Assembly: GCF_041734735.1 (NCBI RefSeq)
Contig: NC_134883.1
Span: 21,997,247 to 22,061,246, forward strand
Length of the DNA stretch: 64,000 bases
Direction of reading: 5' to 3'
Origin: Babylonia areolata
Taxonomy: Eukaryota; Mollusca; Gastropoda; Neogastropoda; Buccinidae
Position numbers and translations under genes: made by a program. Positions 11,901-24,900 of the stretch are shown here, one piece after another (the first letter of the stretch is position 1; every line of letters begins with the position of its first letter). A model generated the notes under the pieces. That model did no database searches and was not told the origin of the DNA. It saw only the letters and a list, made by a program, of their open reading frames with translations.

Positions 11901-14900
11901 TTTTTGTAGATGATAATCAAGATAAGAAGTTTTTTGAGGAATCCAAGTTGTATGCATAGCAGGCACTCAAGCAGGTATGGGCAAATCCAGGCAGGCAGAA
12001 AAAAGTACTCCAGACTGTCAGCATGGACAGATACAAATGTGTTTGAAATGAAACAGTTCGTGGGTCTGACTTTCCTGATGGGCATGATGATTTTTTCAAG
12101 AAAACTGATTTGATTGAAAGGACTGGACAATCACATCAATGTTGTTATCACTAAGAGTAGTCACAATGAATCGTGTATTTGTATCTCTCTTTTTTTTTTC
12201 ATTGTGGCTGTTCTTGTATAATTTGTGTGTACAGTTATTACCCAGTTGTCCAGAAATAATAATATATTACTGTGCAAATAAACAAACTAATGTTCGTAAA
12301 ATGTTGAAAATCTGACAAAAAACAAAATACTGATATGAAAACTAATGCATGTCTTTGGTAAAATACAAAATTGGAAAACATCACATGTTTTGTATTCTTT
12401 ATTCATTTACCCTTCAGAAAATATATACTTTATGGGTCTCTCTCCAATAACAAAGCACATAGAATTTTTGAAAATATATACCCGTTTTTTGTTTTGAAAA
12501 AACCTCCAAAAACCAACTGGCAGATTTTTAATTTCACTTACATCTTATTCCCTAGGCAGCGAAAGGGTTAATATGGGATTAAGGTTGTCATATTGACTCT
12601 AGCAAATCACAGTCTGTAAATGCTTTAGCTCAGTCTTATCCTTACCAGAGCAGCCACTTTATTTTGAGTCTGTTTTGACATAGTGTGTATAAGTGTGTAA
12701 ATGTGTTGTTTTACACATGAATCCCTGTGTGAAGTACATGTTATGATGTTGCTCATTGTGTGTTGATGATGCATTTTTCAGGCCCTCATTGATGAAGACA
12801 AGTTGTTGTCTCGGTTGGAGATGCTGGAGACACAGCTCCATGTATACTCAAAGGTACATTTGTGCAATCATGTGTTTTTTATTACAGCCAACTACAATAT
12901 AGTTTTTGCATTGATGTTTGTTTGTTTTTTGTTGTTTGTTTTTATTTGTAAATGTGGATATTTGTATTAGTTGCCAAAGATCTGCAACTTAAATAGTTAC
13001 TGTTAAGGATCATCAGTCCAAGTCCTTCCCCTAATCTCACACACCTGCACACATAGAGAGACACTACATGCACTGGAACTCTTACAATTGTTTGTAAATT
13101 TTTTAACTGTGGTGATTTGTGCCCATCTGAATTAGTATCAGGAATATAAAAAAGTTGTGCGATTTATTATTATATTGTGTAAGAACAGAAAGTGGTTTAT
13201 TCTTCAAAGTATATTTTTTCAAAATTTGTTATGTTCATTTCTGATATATTTCATTGATTTTTGGACAATTATATATTCATAGTAGTTTTAGTATGATGTT
13301 TGCCAGTTCTGCGCCATTCATTTTTCTTTTGATGTATGTTGCTGTGTATGGGCAGGCGTGAGATTTTTCCAACTATAGTCGGGTTTCTGACCGAAAATTG
13401 GCTGCAGAGGCCATTTTTGAGATTCGCGTAAATCCATTGAGAAAATCGGAGGGGTGGAGGGGGAGGTGAGGTTTTTTTCTGACCCACGAAGATTGCACAT
13501 TGTCCGACAGATCGACAAGACAGACCCACAGCGTTTGCTAAAGATGCTTGATTTCGTCCATCGTCTTCAGTCATTGACAAAATGAGAAAACTCACAAAGG
13601 ATTAGAGGATTTTTGCAGCAGAGATCGATAAAGGAGTGAATAATAAGTGGAACTGGGTCTGGCAAGATGAGATCGTGAAAACAGAAGTGAAGAATAAAAA
13701 AAATAACTTTACGGGTAGGCAACATCATTCACAAAATAGACACCACAGGCAAGGCCAAGTGAGGTTGGTGTCAGATTGTATGGGTGCAACTCTCCAGTCT
13801 AGGCACGGAAATCAGTTTTCACATTTGCATTAAAAATGGAGCGTCTGTTTTCTAGGAGAAAAAAGAAAGAAAGAAAAAGCCTATGGGCCGTTCTGTATCG
13901 TTTACCGATGATCTGTCAAAAATGAAAACGGAATACTCTTTCCAAAGCGTCGTTTGTTGATCCCTTGAGAGGCGATCCAGTGACTTGTCAGAGCACCAAA
14001 ATCGAAGTCTGCAAGTTTCCTAACGCACTGTGAAAAGCACGCATGCGCGCACATACACACACATGCTGTCGATCACACACACACACACACACACACGTGC
14101 GGCACAGACATTGGAGCGCGCGCCCGCGCACACGCACACAAACTTGCACGCGCGCACAGATACATCAGTGCGCGCGATCTCCATCCATGTCAAACCACAA
14201 GGGCCGTGGGTACATCTGCTTGACCCTCTGTTCATTTAGCAGAAGCTGCCAATGTTTGCCACTGTATGCACAAGTAACATTCAGTGTTGGATTGAAACAG
14301 AAACTTTGTAGCAACTTATTGACCTCAGTGCCTTTTCTGACACAGCCGACACTTCCGTAGTACAGACAGTTCATGGCAAGAGTCAGTGTATTTAGATTTG
14401 AGACCTATAGCCGGCCAGATTACCGAAGTTACACATGCACGCACAGACACAGAGAGTTGAATTGAATGTGCGTGCGCGTGCACACACACACACACACACA
14501 CGCACACGAACACACACTTTGAAAATCCGCTATTTTCAGCGGAAGAGCAGTTGATTTCAGAGAGAAAAAAGTCACTCCCCAAAACCCCGCCCCCCTCCTG
14601 CAGACTTTCATGATTTGCTGAGGTACACCTCCCCTCTCTCTTGAGTCTTCTACCAGTGCTGAGGGAGGGGTGTGGTGGGGTGGGGGGTATGAAACCATTG
14701 TCAATGACTGTGGCAATTTTGGCATTGAGCCAAGACACTGACCACTAGCTCCAGCTAAGAATCCTTGATTGCTTGGAAGTGATATAACCAGTCACAGACC
14801 CACCCCCTCCTCCCTCCAGTCATTCCACTTCCCCCTTTCTTTCCTCAGCCAACACACATGCATGTTGGAGGAACAGAGACTACAGCTGAAGAGACCAGAT

Positions 14901-17233
14901 GGTCAGTTGCATTGGTACAGTGCAAACTTGTGTGCTAAGAACATTTTCCTTGAAAACACACACACACTCACTCACTCACACAAAGAGTTTAACACAGAGA
15001 GAGTTGTATTTAAAGCAGTGTACATACATGAACTTTTAACTCTTTCCTCCCATGTCCAGCCCGACCCCTATTCTCAGTCTCTTTGTCTGTCTGTCTCTCT
15101 TTCTCACATACAGAGTTGCATTGAAACCACACACACACACACACACACACATGAGACGCGATTTTGAAAACCATGCCCCCAAGGCTGACTTTACAGGTTT
15201 GGAAGCAAAAACACTTCAGTTTAGGAAGAATTGGACTGATTTTTTGTCTTCTGTGGGTTGGAATACCTCAGCAGCATTGGTGGCCCGCAAGTGCAGATTT
15301 CATGGTTTGAAATTCAGAAAAACTTTCAGCTTCAGGGGGCTTCGCCCCCACCAGGGGTGTTGCCCCATGGACCCCCACTGGGGGCCTTCTGTGGCCCCCA
15401 GGCCCCCACCTTTCAGATTCAGTCACAATTTCCCAATCTCATGCCTAATGGGTGTTCATATGTTGTTTTTTTCTTGGAAGAACCATGCTGAGGACACACT
15501 AAGACAGGAATTGATGGCGTTACAAGAAGATAAGATCAACTATGAAACTACAGCCAAGGTAAGTTTCTGTAATTATTTTGGAAGAGATGGGTTTGATGGT
15601 GTATGCACATGTACATTTACTTCATATTGTACAAGTCCACTGTGTTGCTTAATTTCTTTACTTTGGTTCATATTATGTTAGTGAAGGCATGATAGAACAT
15701 TTTTATTGTGCGTGACAGAAAAAAGGAAACTGAAAAAAAGAAAGTATCTTGATAGGCAACCAGGAATGTGCATGATAACACAAGGTGGGTCACAAAAATC
15801 TGACTGGACATGCATCTTTTTAGACCATGAAACATGAGACATGTAAAATGATTAAATGATTTTATTAATATATTTTTCTTCTTGTTTTTTTGTAATATAA
15901 TTTTTTAAACAATTGGTGCAACTGGTAGTCCATTGGAATTAATGATTTTGTCTGCTTACCCATTTCAGCTTTTATGAATGTGTTTGTAGCGTATGCCAGT
16001 CTGATTACATAAAATGCCAAAATGGAATATTGTGTGAATTTGTTTTTCAGGAATCCTTGCGGAGGGTGCTTCAAGAAAAGCTTGATGCTGTCACAAAACT
16101 GTCTGACTTGGAGGTGCTGTTGATTTCATTTTATCTTGTGTAATACTTATTATTTTTTTGGATTCACTTCAATGCCACATGCACACATTCACATACACTT
16201 TGACACATTGACATGTGCATGCATACATGTACTTAGAGAATTAATGATTGACATGAGATTGTGCAAGTGCAGTTTACAAGCATACTGACATAATCTCTTT
16301 TCTTTGGATTGTTGTACAGTAATGCAAGAATTTTGTGTGTGCGTGTGTGATTTTTTGTGTGTGCTGAGTTACTTTTGTGTGTGTGTGTGTGTGTGTGTGT
16401 GCACGCGTGCATTTAGAGTTGACTTCATCAAGATTTTCCGCCTTATAAATAATATTAGTAATAGTATTTTTATGTATTGATCTTTTTTTTTTAATTTAAT
16501 TTTATTTTATTATTTTTTTCTTTAAAAAAAAAAAGTTTTGTTGTTTTATTTTATTTTATTTATCTATTTATTTATTTATTTATTTATTTTTTCTCAAGGC
16601 CTGACTAAGCACATTGGGTTACGCTGCTGGTCAGACATCTGCTTGGCAGATGCGGTGTAGTGTATATGGATTTGACCGAACACAGTGACACCTCCTTGAG
16701 CTACTGATACTGATAAGAGACAATTGTTTGTATTATTTATGATGGTTATAGCAAAGTAAGGAGCCTTTTTTTTACAATTTTATTTTATTAAAAAGAATGT
16801 TAACAAATTTTTAAATATATACCGAGATCAGCAGAAGAAGAGATAGGCAGTAAAATTGATGATTAACATATAGCCTATAGTCTGTACTGATCTCGCCAAT
16901 CCATGAAAATCTAACTCTACAAGTGTTTGCTGTTTTGACAGCTGCCTTGAAAAGACTGATGGTGTGACATATTGGACACGGTGCTAATGTCTGTGTATTT
17001 AGATATTTTTGTCTATGTGGGTGGTTTATTGCAGCTTCTCTCTCTTTCTCTCGCTCACTTGGTCTCTGTATGAGTTAACTCATTTATATCTGTAAATGTG
17101 TATAATCGTGTATTGTTTGGTGTGTGTTTTTACTGTTTTTTTGGCTTGTTTTCTTTTAGCTTTATCAGGGTTTTTTTTACAAGTGGTCAGTTTTGTATTC
17201 CAGTGGTAAGTGGGTGCGGTAGCATTGAACACA

Positions 17234-17277
<44 letters not shown>

Positions 17278-18845
17278 TTGCAAGTACATGTTTGATAGCA
17301 AGTGTGCTGTATGATTGCACAGAGGGAGAGGTGTTATGGGGAGAAGGGAACGTTCAGAAGGGAGTGGGGGAGGGCATGAACGTGTATGTCTTTGTGCTTG
17401 TATTTTGTGTTTTATGTGCTTACAAGGAAATTTTCCTTATTTTTTTTTTAGAACATAATGAAATCTGAAGTATGTCTTTGTTCTTGCATTTTGTGTTTGA
17501 TGAGCTTACAAGGAAATTTTCCTCATTTAATGAGGGTGTAATGAAGTCTGAAGTATGTCTTCATGCTTTTATTTTGTGTTTTAAAGCTTACAAGGAAATG
17601 TTCCTTATGAGATAAGGACATAATGCAGTCTGAAGTAACTCATTCATTGGGATTGCTTGGTCCAGCGGTCATTGACCTCAGCAGAAGACGAGTGCAGTCA
17701 CGTAAAGGAGATGTGTGAGTCCAGTCAGGAGGAGCTCCGGCAGCTTGCCATCAAATATCAGGACCAACTGAAGGAGGTTCAGGATCTGCAGGACAAACTT
17801 CAGGTTACTGGAACCATCATTGTTTTGTGTTGTTTTCCTCTTTGTCACAGCAGAATGGTGTGAAACTCGGGCAGTGGTTTGTGTTGTTTTACTCTTTGTC
17901 ACAGCACAGTGGTGTGAAACTTGGGCAGTGTTTTGTGTTGTTTTACTCTTTGTCACAGCAGAACAGTGTGAAACTCGGGTTGCTCTCCCGAGGCAGTGCG
18001 CATTGTTACAGTGCAATGCCACCCCCCTTTTTTTTCCTTTCTTCTGCCTGCAAGTATATTTGTTATTGTATCAAAGTGGATTTTTTGATAGAATATTGCC
18101 AGAGAGAACCCTTTTGTTGCTGTGGGTCCTTTCTGTGTTCTGAATATTTGCAACACTCAGGACCTTGGTTTATCATCTCATCCGGATGTATATGTTCCTC
18201 ATGTTTTTGGTGGAAATGATAAGGATGTGTCTGGGTGGATTGGTGGATGGGATTTGTGTGTGTGTGTGTGTGTGTTTGTGTGTGTGTGTGAGTGTGGTGG
18301 CGGTGAAGAGAGTGCAGACTTATCTGGCTTGATTTTATTAACTCTCATCCAAACAATCCATACATGAAAATCAACTGTTCCATGAAGCCTTTCAGTTACA
18401 TTTAAAAAGAAAGTCTATTCAATCATTTTTTGGGTGTAGAATGGTGGACGTTAAGTTGGAGTAGGCTGTGGGGAACAAAAATCTGGTCTTTCTTACCTTA
18501 GATCATGGAGCTCTCACTTCCATAGTTACTCTGACCTACACGCCACTACCTTATGAAAGTGATCAGGCTGACGTTAATCAGTGGAGTGATGGCTTATTGG
18601 AAACTCATCAGCCTAGAAAGCAGGAGAATCTGAGCATATGTGGTCAAATTCCAAACTTGCCAGAATTTTCATCCCTTAGACTCTTGAGTGGTGCTTTGGA
18701 TGCTAGTCATTTGGCCAAAAACAATCAACTGAGGTCCAATGTGTAGCATGCACTTACTGCACGTAAAAGAAACCAGTTGAAAAGAGAGTTGCGCTGACAA
18801 AGTTAAGTAATAGATTCCACTCTGTTATACATGCGCTTATGTGTT

Positions 18846-18914
<69 letters not shown>

Positions 18915-21900
18915 TATATACATATATATATACATACATATATATGTGTGTGTGTGTGTGACTGAAGTCTGACTGAATGACACAGGAAACAAATGATAAT
19001 GCCTAAAGGCAGCTGTCGGTCAGCTCTACCCGTATAAACCACCCGTTGTGTTTGTAAAGCGCTTAAAGCTTTGTCTCTGACCAAGGATAGGTACTATGCT
19101 AGTAATCTACATCTATCAGTCAGTCAGTCAGTTGGTGTTGTCAGGCTGTGAATACTGACTTTGGTGTTGCTATGATTGGGCCTTAGGAGGCAGAGAAGAG
19201 ACATGCGGAGGAGATACAGCGGACAGAGAAAGAAAAGGAAGAACTGCAGGAAAAACTGGAAGAGATGCTGATACAGGAAACCTCTCTGTCCAACAAGGTA
19301 AGCCTTTTTCACCTGTGAGTGAGAGTAATGATAGATAAAATGCCCTTGATTATAAACTTTTCTTTAATTTGAAAAGGTCTGTTTGTATTGTACATTGATT
19401 TGGAAGAGACTGGACGAGATCTGGATATTTCAGAAAGTTTTCAAGCATTTAGAGTAGTTCAGAGAGCACAATGAATAGGATTGTAAAAAAACAACTGGTG
19501 AATAAATAAACATGAATAAGTCAAGAAGTTAGGAGGCAGAGTAGAATATGTATTTCAAATGATATAAATATTTCCATTTCCTGTTGTATTATAAAGTGAA
19601 TGTAAATGGCGAAGAAGTGTGAAAACTGTGCGGACAAAATTCACTGTCAAATGTATGGTAGTTTCTCTTGTGCTTTTTTTTTTGTTTTTTTGCGCTACTG
19701 TTAAACACTTCAGGTTTTATGTGTGTGTGATCATAAGGATGGAAATGTATATATGTGTAAATGTATTTTAGTTTTATGAAGCATCTTGCTTCAGATAAAA
19801 GCAAGGTTTTATACTTGTAAATGTATTTTTAGTTTTATGAAGCATCTTGCTTCAGGTAGAAGCAAAGTTTTATTAGCTTAGACTAGTTTGAGGATAGGTA
19901 ACCAAGTTTATGGATTCCAGGTGAGGCTGGCATATTTGCCTTGTTTGATATCTCATCAAGCGTAGGGAAAGCAGGTGAGGCTGTGACAAAATATGGCATT
20001 CTTCTTTCCACAGATTGAATCCCTCCAGGTAGACAATGATTTCGCAAGAGAACAGCTGGCAGCTATGAAAGGTATGACTCTGCACCCAAAGCTTGAGCTG
20101 ATTGCTTTAGAATGTAACTCTTTCCTCTGTTATCCTTTCATTGCATGATTACTTTGGTTCTTATGATATTATTGTAATATTGTAATCCAGGATACTCATA
20201 TCTATGGGTTCTTTCTTTTTGGTGTGATGGAAAGGATCTTAGGGTAAAGAATGGTTTATTTTGAGCTGACTGCAAAGGTGGTTTTAAATACTTAGAAAAA
20301 GGATGGGGAAATTTAAAGTGATGTGTATAAAGGGGTTTTATTCTGCCATTTTCATGTTCATGGATTGTCTGCAGCGTAAACATTTTCCTTGGTTCTATTC
20401 TTTCATATTTTCCTTGGTTCTATTCCTTCATTTTCATAATTTTTTTTATGTTAAAATCTTAATGGATGAATCATTCAGTGTGTAGATGTTATTGCATTCA
20501 TTTCAGTGATCATTCCTTTTTTTTCTTTTTCATTTGCAGTTACACTTCTTTTTTCTGTTTAATATGATAGTTGCCAGGAAGATTGACAGTGATAGAAAAA
20601 GAAGTAAATAAATGAATGGAACCAACAGATTATTGGACACAAATAAAGTGCAGATTAGTGGAAGATAAAATGAACGAACAGAAAACAAGTGATCAGATGA
20701 TAAATGAGATAAAATCGCATATCTGGTTTTAGTTTTATTGTATGTAGATCAGATAGTTAGACCATTTCTTGCTGCTTTTGCTCTTTAAACATGTGTACCC
20801 AAGGATAAACAGCTATGTATGCATGTGCATGCATGCACATACACATGTATTATGTATATAATTAAAACAGGCACATTCTTGCTTTTGAAAATAGTCTCAA
20901 GATGTTGCATGAATGGAAATATCTAGGATGATTTTTACTTTAACCAGTTGCATTTGTAGAAGGGATACAGTTACTTGTATACACATGTGCGTGTGTTTGT
21001 GATGTATCTGTGTATGTGTGTGGGGTGTATATGTATATGTATATACTCCGTGTCTGTGTGTTTGTATGTGGGTTTGTTCATGTGTGCCTGATTCTGTGTA
21101 CATGTATGTTTGTATGAATGTGATGTGAGTGTGTGTGATGGAATTACATGTGTTTATCCTCATGTATCAATGTGATTAAAACAGACACACTTTTGCTTTT
21201 AGAAAGTCTCAGGATGTTGCATGAGTTGAAATATTCAGGATGATTTTTATTTTAACCAGTTGCATTTGTAGAAGGTATACAATTACATTTGTGCACTTGC
21301 GTGTGTTTGTGTGTGTGTATGTATGTTTGTGTATGTATGTGTGTGTTTGGTTTATGTGTGTGTGTTTGGGTGCATATGTATGTACATGTGTGTATATAGG
21401 TGTGCATGTTTATGTGTACCTGATTATGCGTACAGGAATGTTCGTGCGAGTGCGAGTGTGTATGTTTGTCATGGAATTACATGAGTTTTTCCTTATGGAC
21501 AGCCAAACTTGAGTCATTAAAGGAGACAAACCAGAAAGAAGAGAAAGCTTTGGAGTTGGGCTTAGAAGGTGAAGCAGCATGTTTTACATCTCTGCTTCTT
21601 TGTCTGTCTCTCTTGCTCTTGTGCTTACCCACTCATTCTCTCACCTTATCTCTCTCTGTCGCTTTGTCTTTTTCTCTACCCGCTTCTCATTCTGCCTCTT
21701 TTGTCTTTCTTATGCTTTCATTTTGTGTCCTTTTATTTTTAGCCTTTTAAAGATGAATGCGTTTGTCTCTTTGGTTATCCAGCTTTAGTATTTTGCTATT
21801 GTGGAACTGATTTTGATTGGCTTTTTTATTGAATCTTAGTAGCTTTCGTTTAATTTTTTTTTATGATATAATCATCTTTAGAACGCCTAACTTCTTGTCT

Positions 21901-24900
21901 GTTCCAATTAAATGTCAACAGTTCAGATAGGATATCTGATGATAATTTGATTGGCTGCTTATATTTAGTATGAATAACACAGATAGATTTTTTTTTTTTT
22001 ATCTTAAAAAGTTTCTGTCTGTTGTGTTATGTCTCTGAGCTCACACTTTTACAAACATCATGAAAAAGGTTTATGTGTTCAGCTTTTTTTTTTCAATTTT
22101 GATCAAGATAAATGAGGATAGACACATTTGAACTGATGTGTGCTGACTCTTTTTTTGTTTCCAAGAGATAACATACGGGAAAAAAAAAACATGTGTATTA
22201 ATACACATGTTGGTAACCTTTTTGGTAACAGATATGATGCACAGATAAGAAGAAAAATGCAGATTGGAAATATCCTTTTTGATATATTCGGTATGTTTAA
22301 GATATAAAAATATTTACTAATGCACAGATTGGTAACATCCCCCCCACCCTGTTTGACTCACTTCTGTAAACAAAGTGAGTCTGTGTTATAACCTGGTGTT
22401 TGGTTGTCTCTGTGTGTATTTGTGTGTCTGTGGTAGACTTTAACATTGCAATTTTCTCTGGAAATACTTTGTCTGCCAATACCAGATTTGACTTAGAAAT
22501 ATTAGGGGAAAAAATTCTTCACAGTCATACCAATAATTGATTGTAAGTCTCCTGAATTTAGCTGTATTTCTGAATCATTAACAGTTTATTTCATTGATGT
22601 TTGTTCCGCATTCCAAAAACCGCTGTTACCCATTTGCAGCTTCTCGATTGTCTGATGAGAATACAGCATGACCTTGTTTTTCTTGTTCACAGTTAAAAGC
22701 AAAGAAATACACATTCTGGACAGAACACATACAGTGACACTAACTACATTATTGACATGTTCACTGCATATGAATATTCTAATGTGGACACTGAATTAAC
22801 TAGAATGAACAGAAAAGAAAATTTGAATTGACTCTTTTCACTGCCATGTCTACACGGCACTGGTCAGTGCAGATCTTGACAAAACATGTTGCCAAGGCTG
22901 ACGTGATGGCAGTGTCTCTTTTACTGCCGAATTAAAAGAATTTCTGAAATAATCATCGACGTGTTTACTGCAATGAATATTTTAAAGTGGATACTGAATT
23001 AACTAGAATGAACAGAAAAAAGAAATTGAATGGAAGGTGTCATCGTTTCTTAGAAGACGAAGCTTGTTGATCACTGATCTCTGTAGATCTATAAAAACGG
23101 ACATATATTGCAGTGTTTTTGAGGTGATGGAACGCCTCCTTTACCTTGGACTTGAAAGAAATTTTAATTACACATACTTAACCATGACCCACTAGTGCAG
23201 ACTCCGGCAGGGGTCTGACACAAGAAATTTTTTAAATGTCCGAGATATACCAAAATAACATGATTTAAACAGTGTTATGACTTGGATTGCCACTGTCGAT
23301 TCATTCCGCTAAAAGAATATGCTCAAGAAATAATTTTTGAATGTCAACATTGAACCTGCGTTAGTGCAGTGGGTAATACCACTCGGTCTCGATCCAAACA
23401 TCTGTGGTTTGAATCCGCATGGAAGCTTTTTTTTTTGCGAAGCTGTATATGATTATAATAACAAATAGAGAACACATTTCAAGAAACTAATTTATTATTT
23501 TTTTTAAAGTTTTTATATTTTTTTTTTAAGTGTGTATCACAAGTGAGTCTTAAAGGCCTTGCCTTTCTTGTTTTGTTTTTCTTTTGTCTCAAGGGCTTTG
23601 AACTAGCTGCTGCCTGTGTATTGATCTGATTTTTACGTTGGGATTTTGCCAGGCATCTGTGCAATACGCTACCTTTTACTCCTTCAGTAGGCCTTGACTG
23701 TGATACCAATCTAGAGCTGTGATCTAATAGATTTTGTGTTGTTCTCATGATGTATTACAGTGGAATGATATTGACTAGCATTGTCAGACAAAGCATGGGA
23801 TTGGCGTACAAGTGTCTTTAGACCAGTGATTTATTGTCCAGAGTGATTATGTATGTAGATGTATGTGAGACACCTCTTTTGCTCCATGCCAAACATTTTT
23901 CTGGCTGCTCGTGTGTTTTATGGAAACAACACTGGCAAAACACAGACTTAAATTAAGCAGACTTTGCTAGAACCAGTCTGTGACCATGGCATTGCATTCT
24001 GAAAAATTTGGTGCTTGCATCCTTATTTTTGACCAAAAAAATTTGATGCTTCAGCACATAGATTATGAGTAGCACTCTTATCAGTATAGAAAAAAAAAAG
24101 TACAAGAAGCACATTTGAATAGCACTGGTTCATATGTGTGAATGAAGAAACTTAAGAAGCACAGATGATGAGGAGCACTAGTTTATCTGTTCTAATGAAG
24201 AAATTGTAAGAACATAATTATACAGGTTCAGGTTTGTTTGTTAATACCAGAGTCTGCTTGTAAATATCTGAAAACTGATCAATTGCCCGTGCATGCTTTT
24301 ATACATTTGTTCTTAGCAACATTTCCCCTAACTTCAGTTGTCATAATGGCCTGGCTTTGGTTCATTTTACTAATTGATCAGAGAGTCTGATACGCATGAC
24401 CCTGTAGGGAATCGTACGAGTGTTTGTGTGTGGTGCCATGAATGATTGTTTGTGTTAGATTTGCAGAGTATTATAAGCAAAGAAGTGTTGGTTTTGCTGA
24501 TGCAGGTTTTTCTTCAGGAGATATTATACCTCTTGGTGACAAAGATAGTGCACCAGAAAATTTAGAAGGTTTGTTGCATGCATTGTTGTATGTGTATGTG
24601 TTTGTATGAAAATTTAAGAGATTCTTTTTATGCATTGATGTGTGTGATATTTGTGTGTATTTGCGCGCGCGCGCATGTGTGTGTGTGTGCGAGCAGTATT
24701 GGGTATATGTGTGTATAATTTGCCATCTTTGTGTTGTATGCAAAACGTTGTGTGTGTGTGTGTGTGTGTGTGTTTGCTCATTTGTGTGCGATGATGCGAG
24801 TGTTAGAATATGTATCTGCCTGTGATGATAACAAATAAATATTTGTTCAGCAGTATTTGTTATTCAGTTGTTTCACATACATTACCTGCCCTTTATTTTG

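Larger units (their letters stand above)
22000..24470. other. Intron 12, mostly unassigned
   Basis: Contains the duplication at 22745-23040 and the foldback half-copy at 23161-23220, listed separately. A segment near 23340-23420 has a tRNA-like GTGCAGTGGGTAATACCACT and TGGTTTGAATCCGC, so it may be a degenerate SINE head. Nothing else was recognised. Confidence 0.4.

Noticed and set aside
11711-12130. Open frame of 139 codons on the - strand
   Set aside because: Antisense to the piggyBac transposase remnant, whose motifs lie on the + strand.
8408-12574. TTAACTCTTTCGCCACC near 8408 and GGCAGCGAAAGGGTTAA near 12571 as the two ends of one piggyBac element
   Set aside because: Host exons 4 and 5 lie between them, so one insertion cannot span both. 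The 8408 motif has no convincing partner close by.
15052-15681. Open frame of 209 codons spanning exon 7
   Set aside because: It joins a CA repeat, a GC-rich repeat block, exon 7 and intron. Only the exon 7 part is coding, as part of SLMAP.
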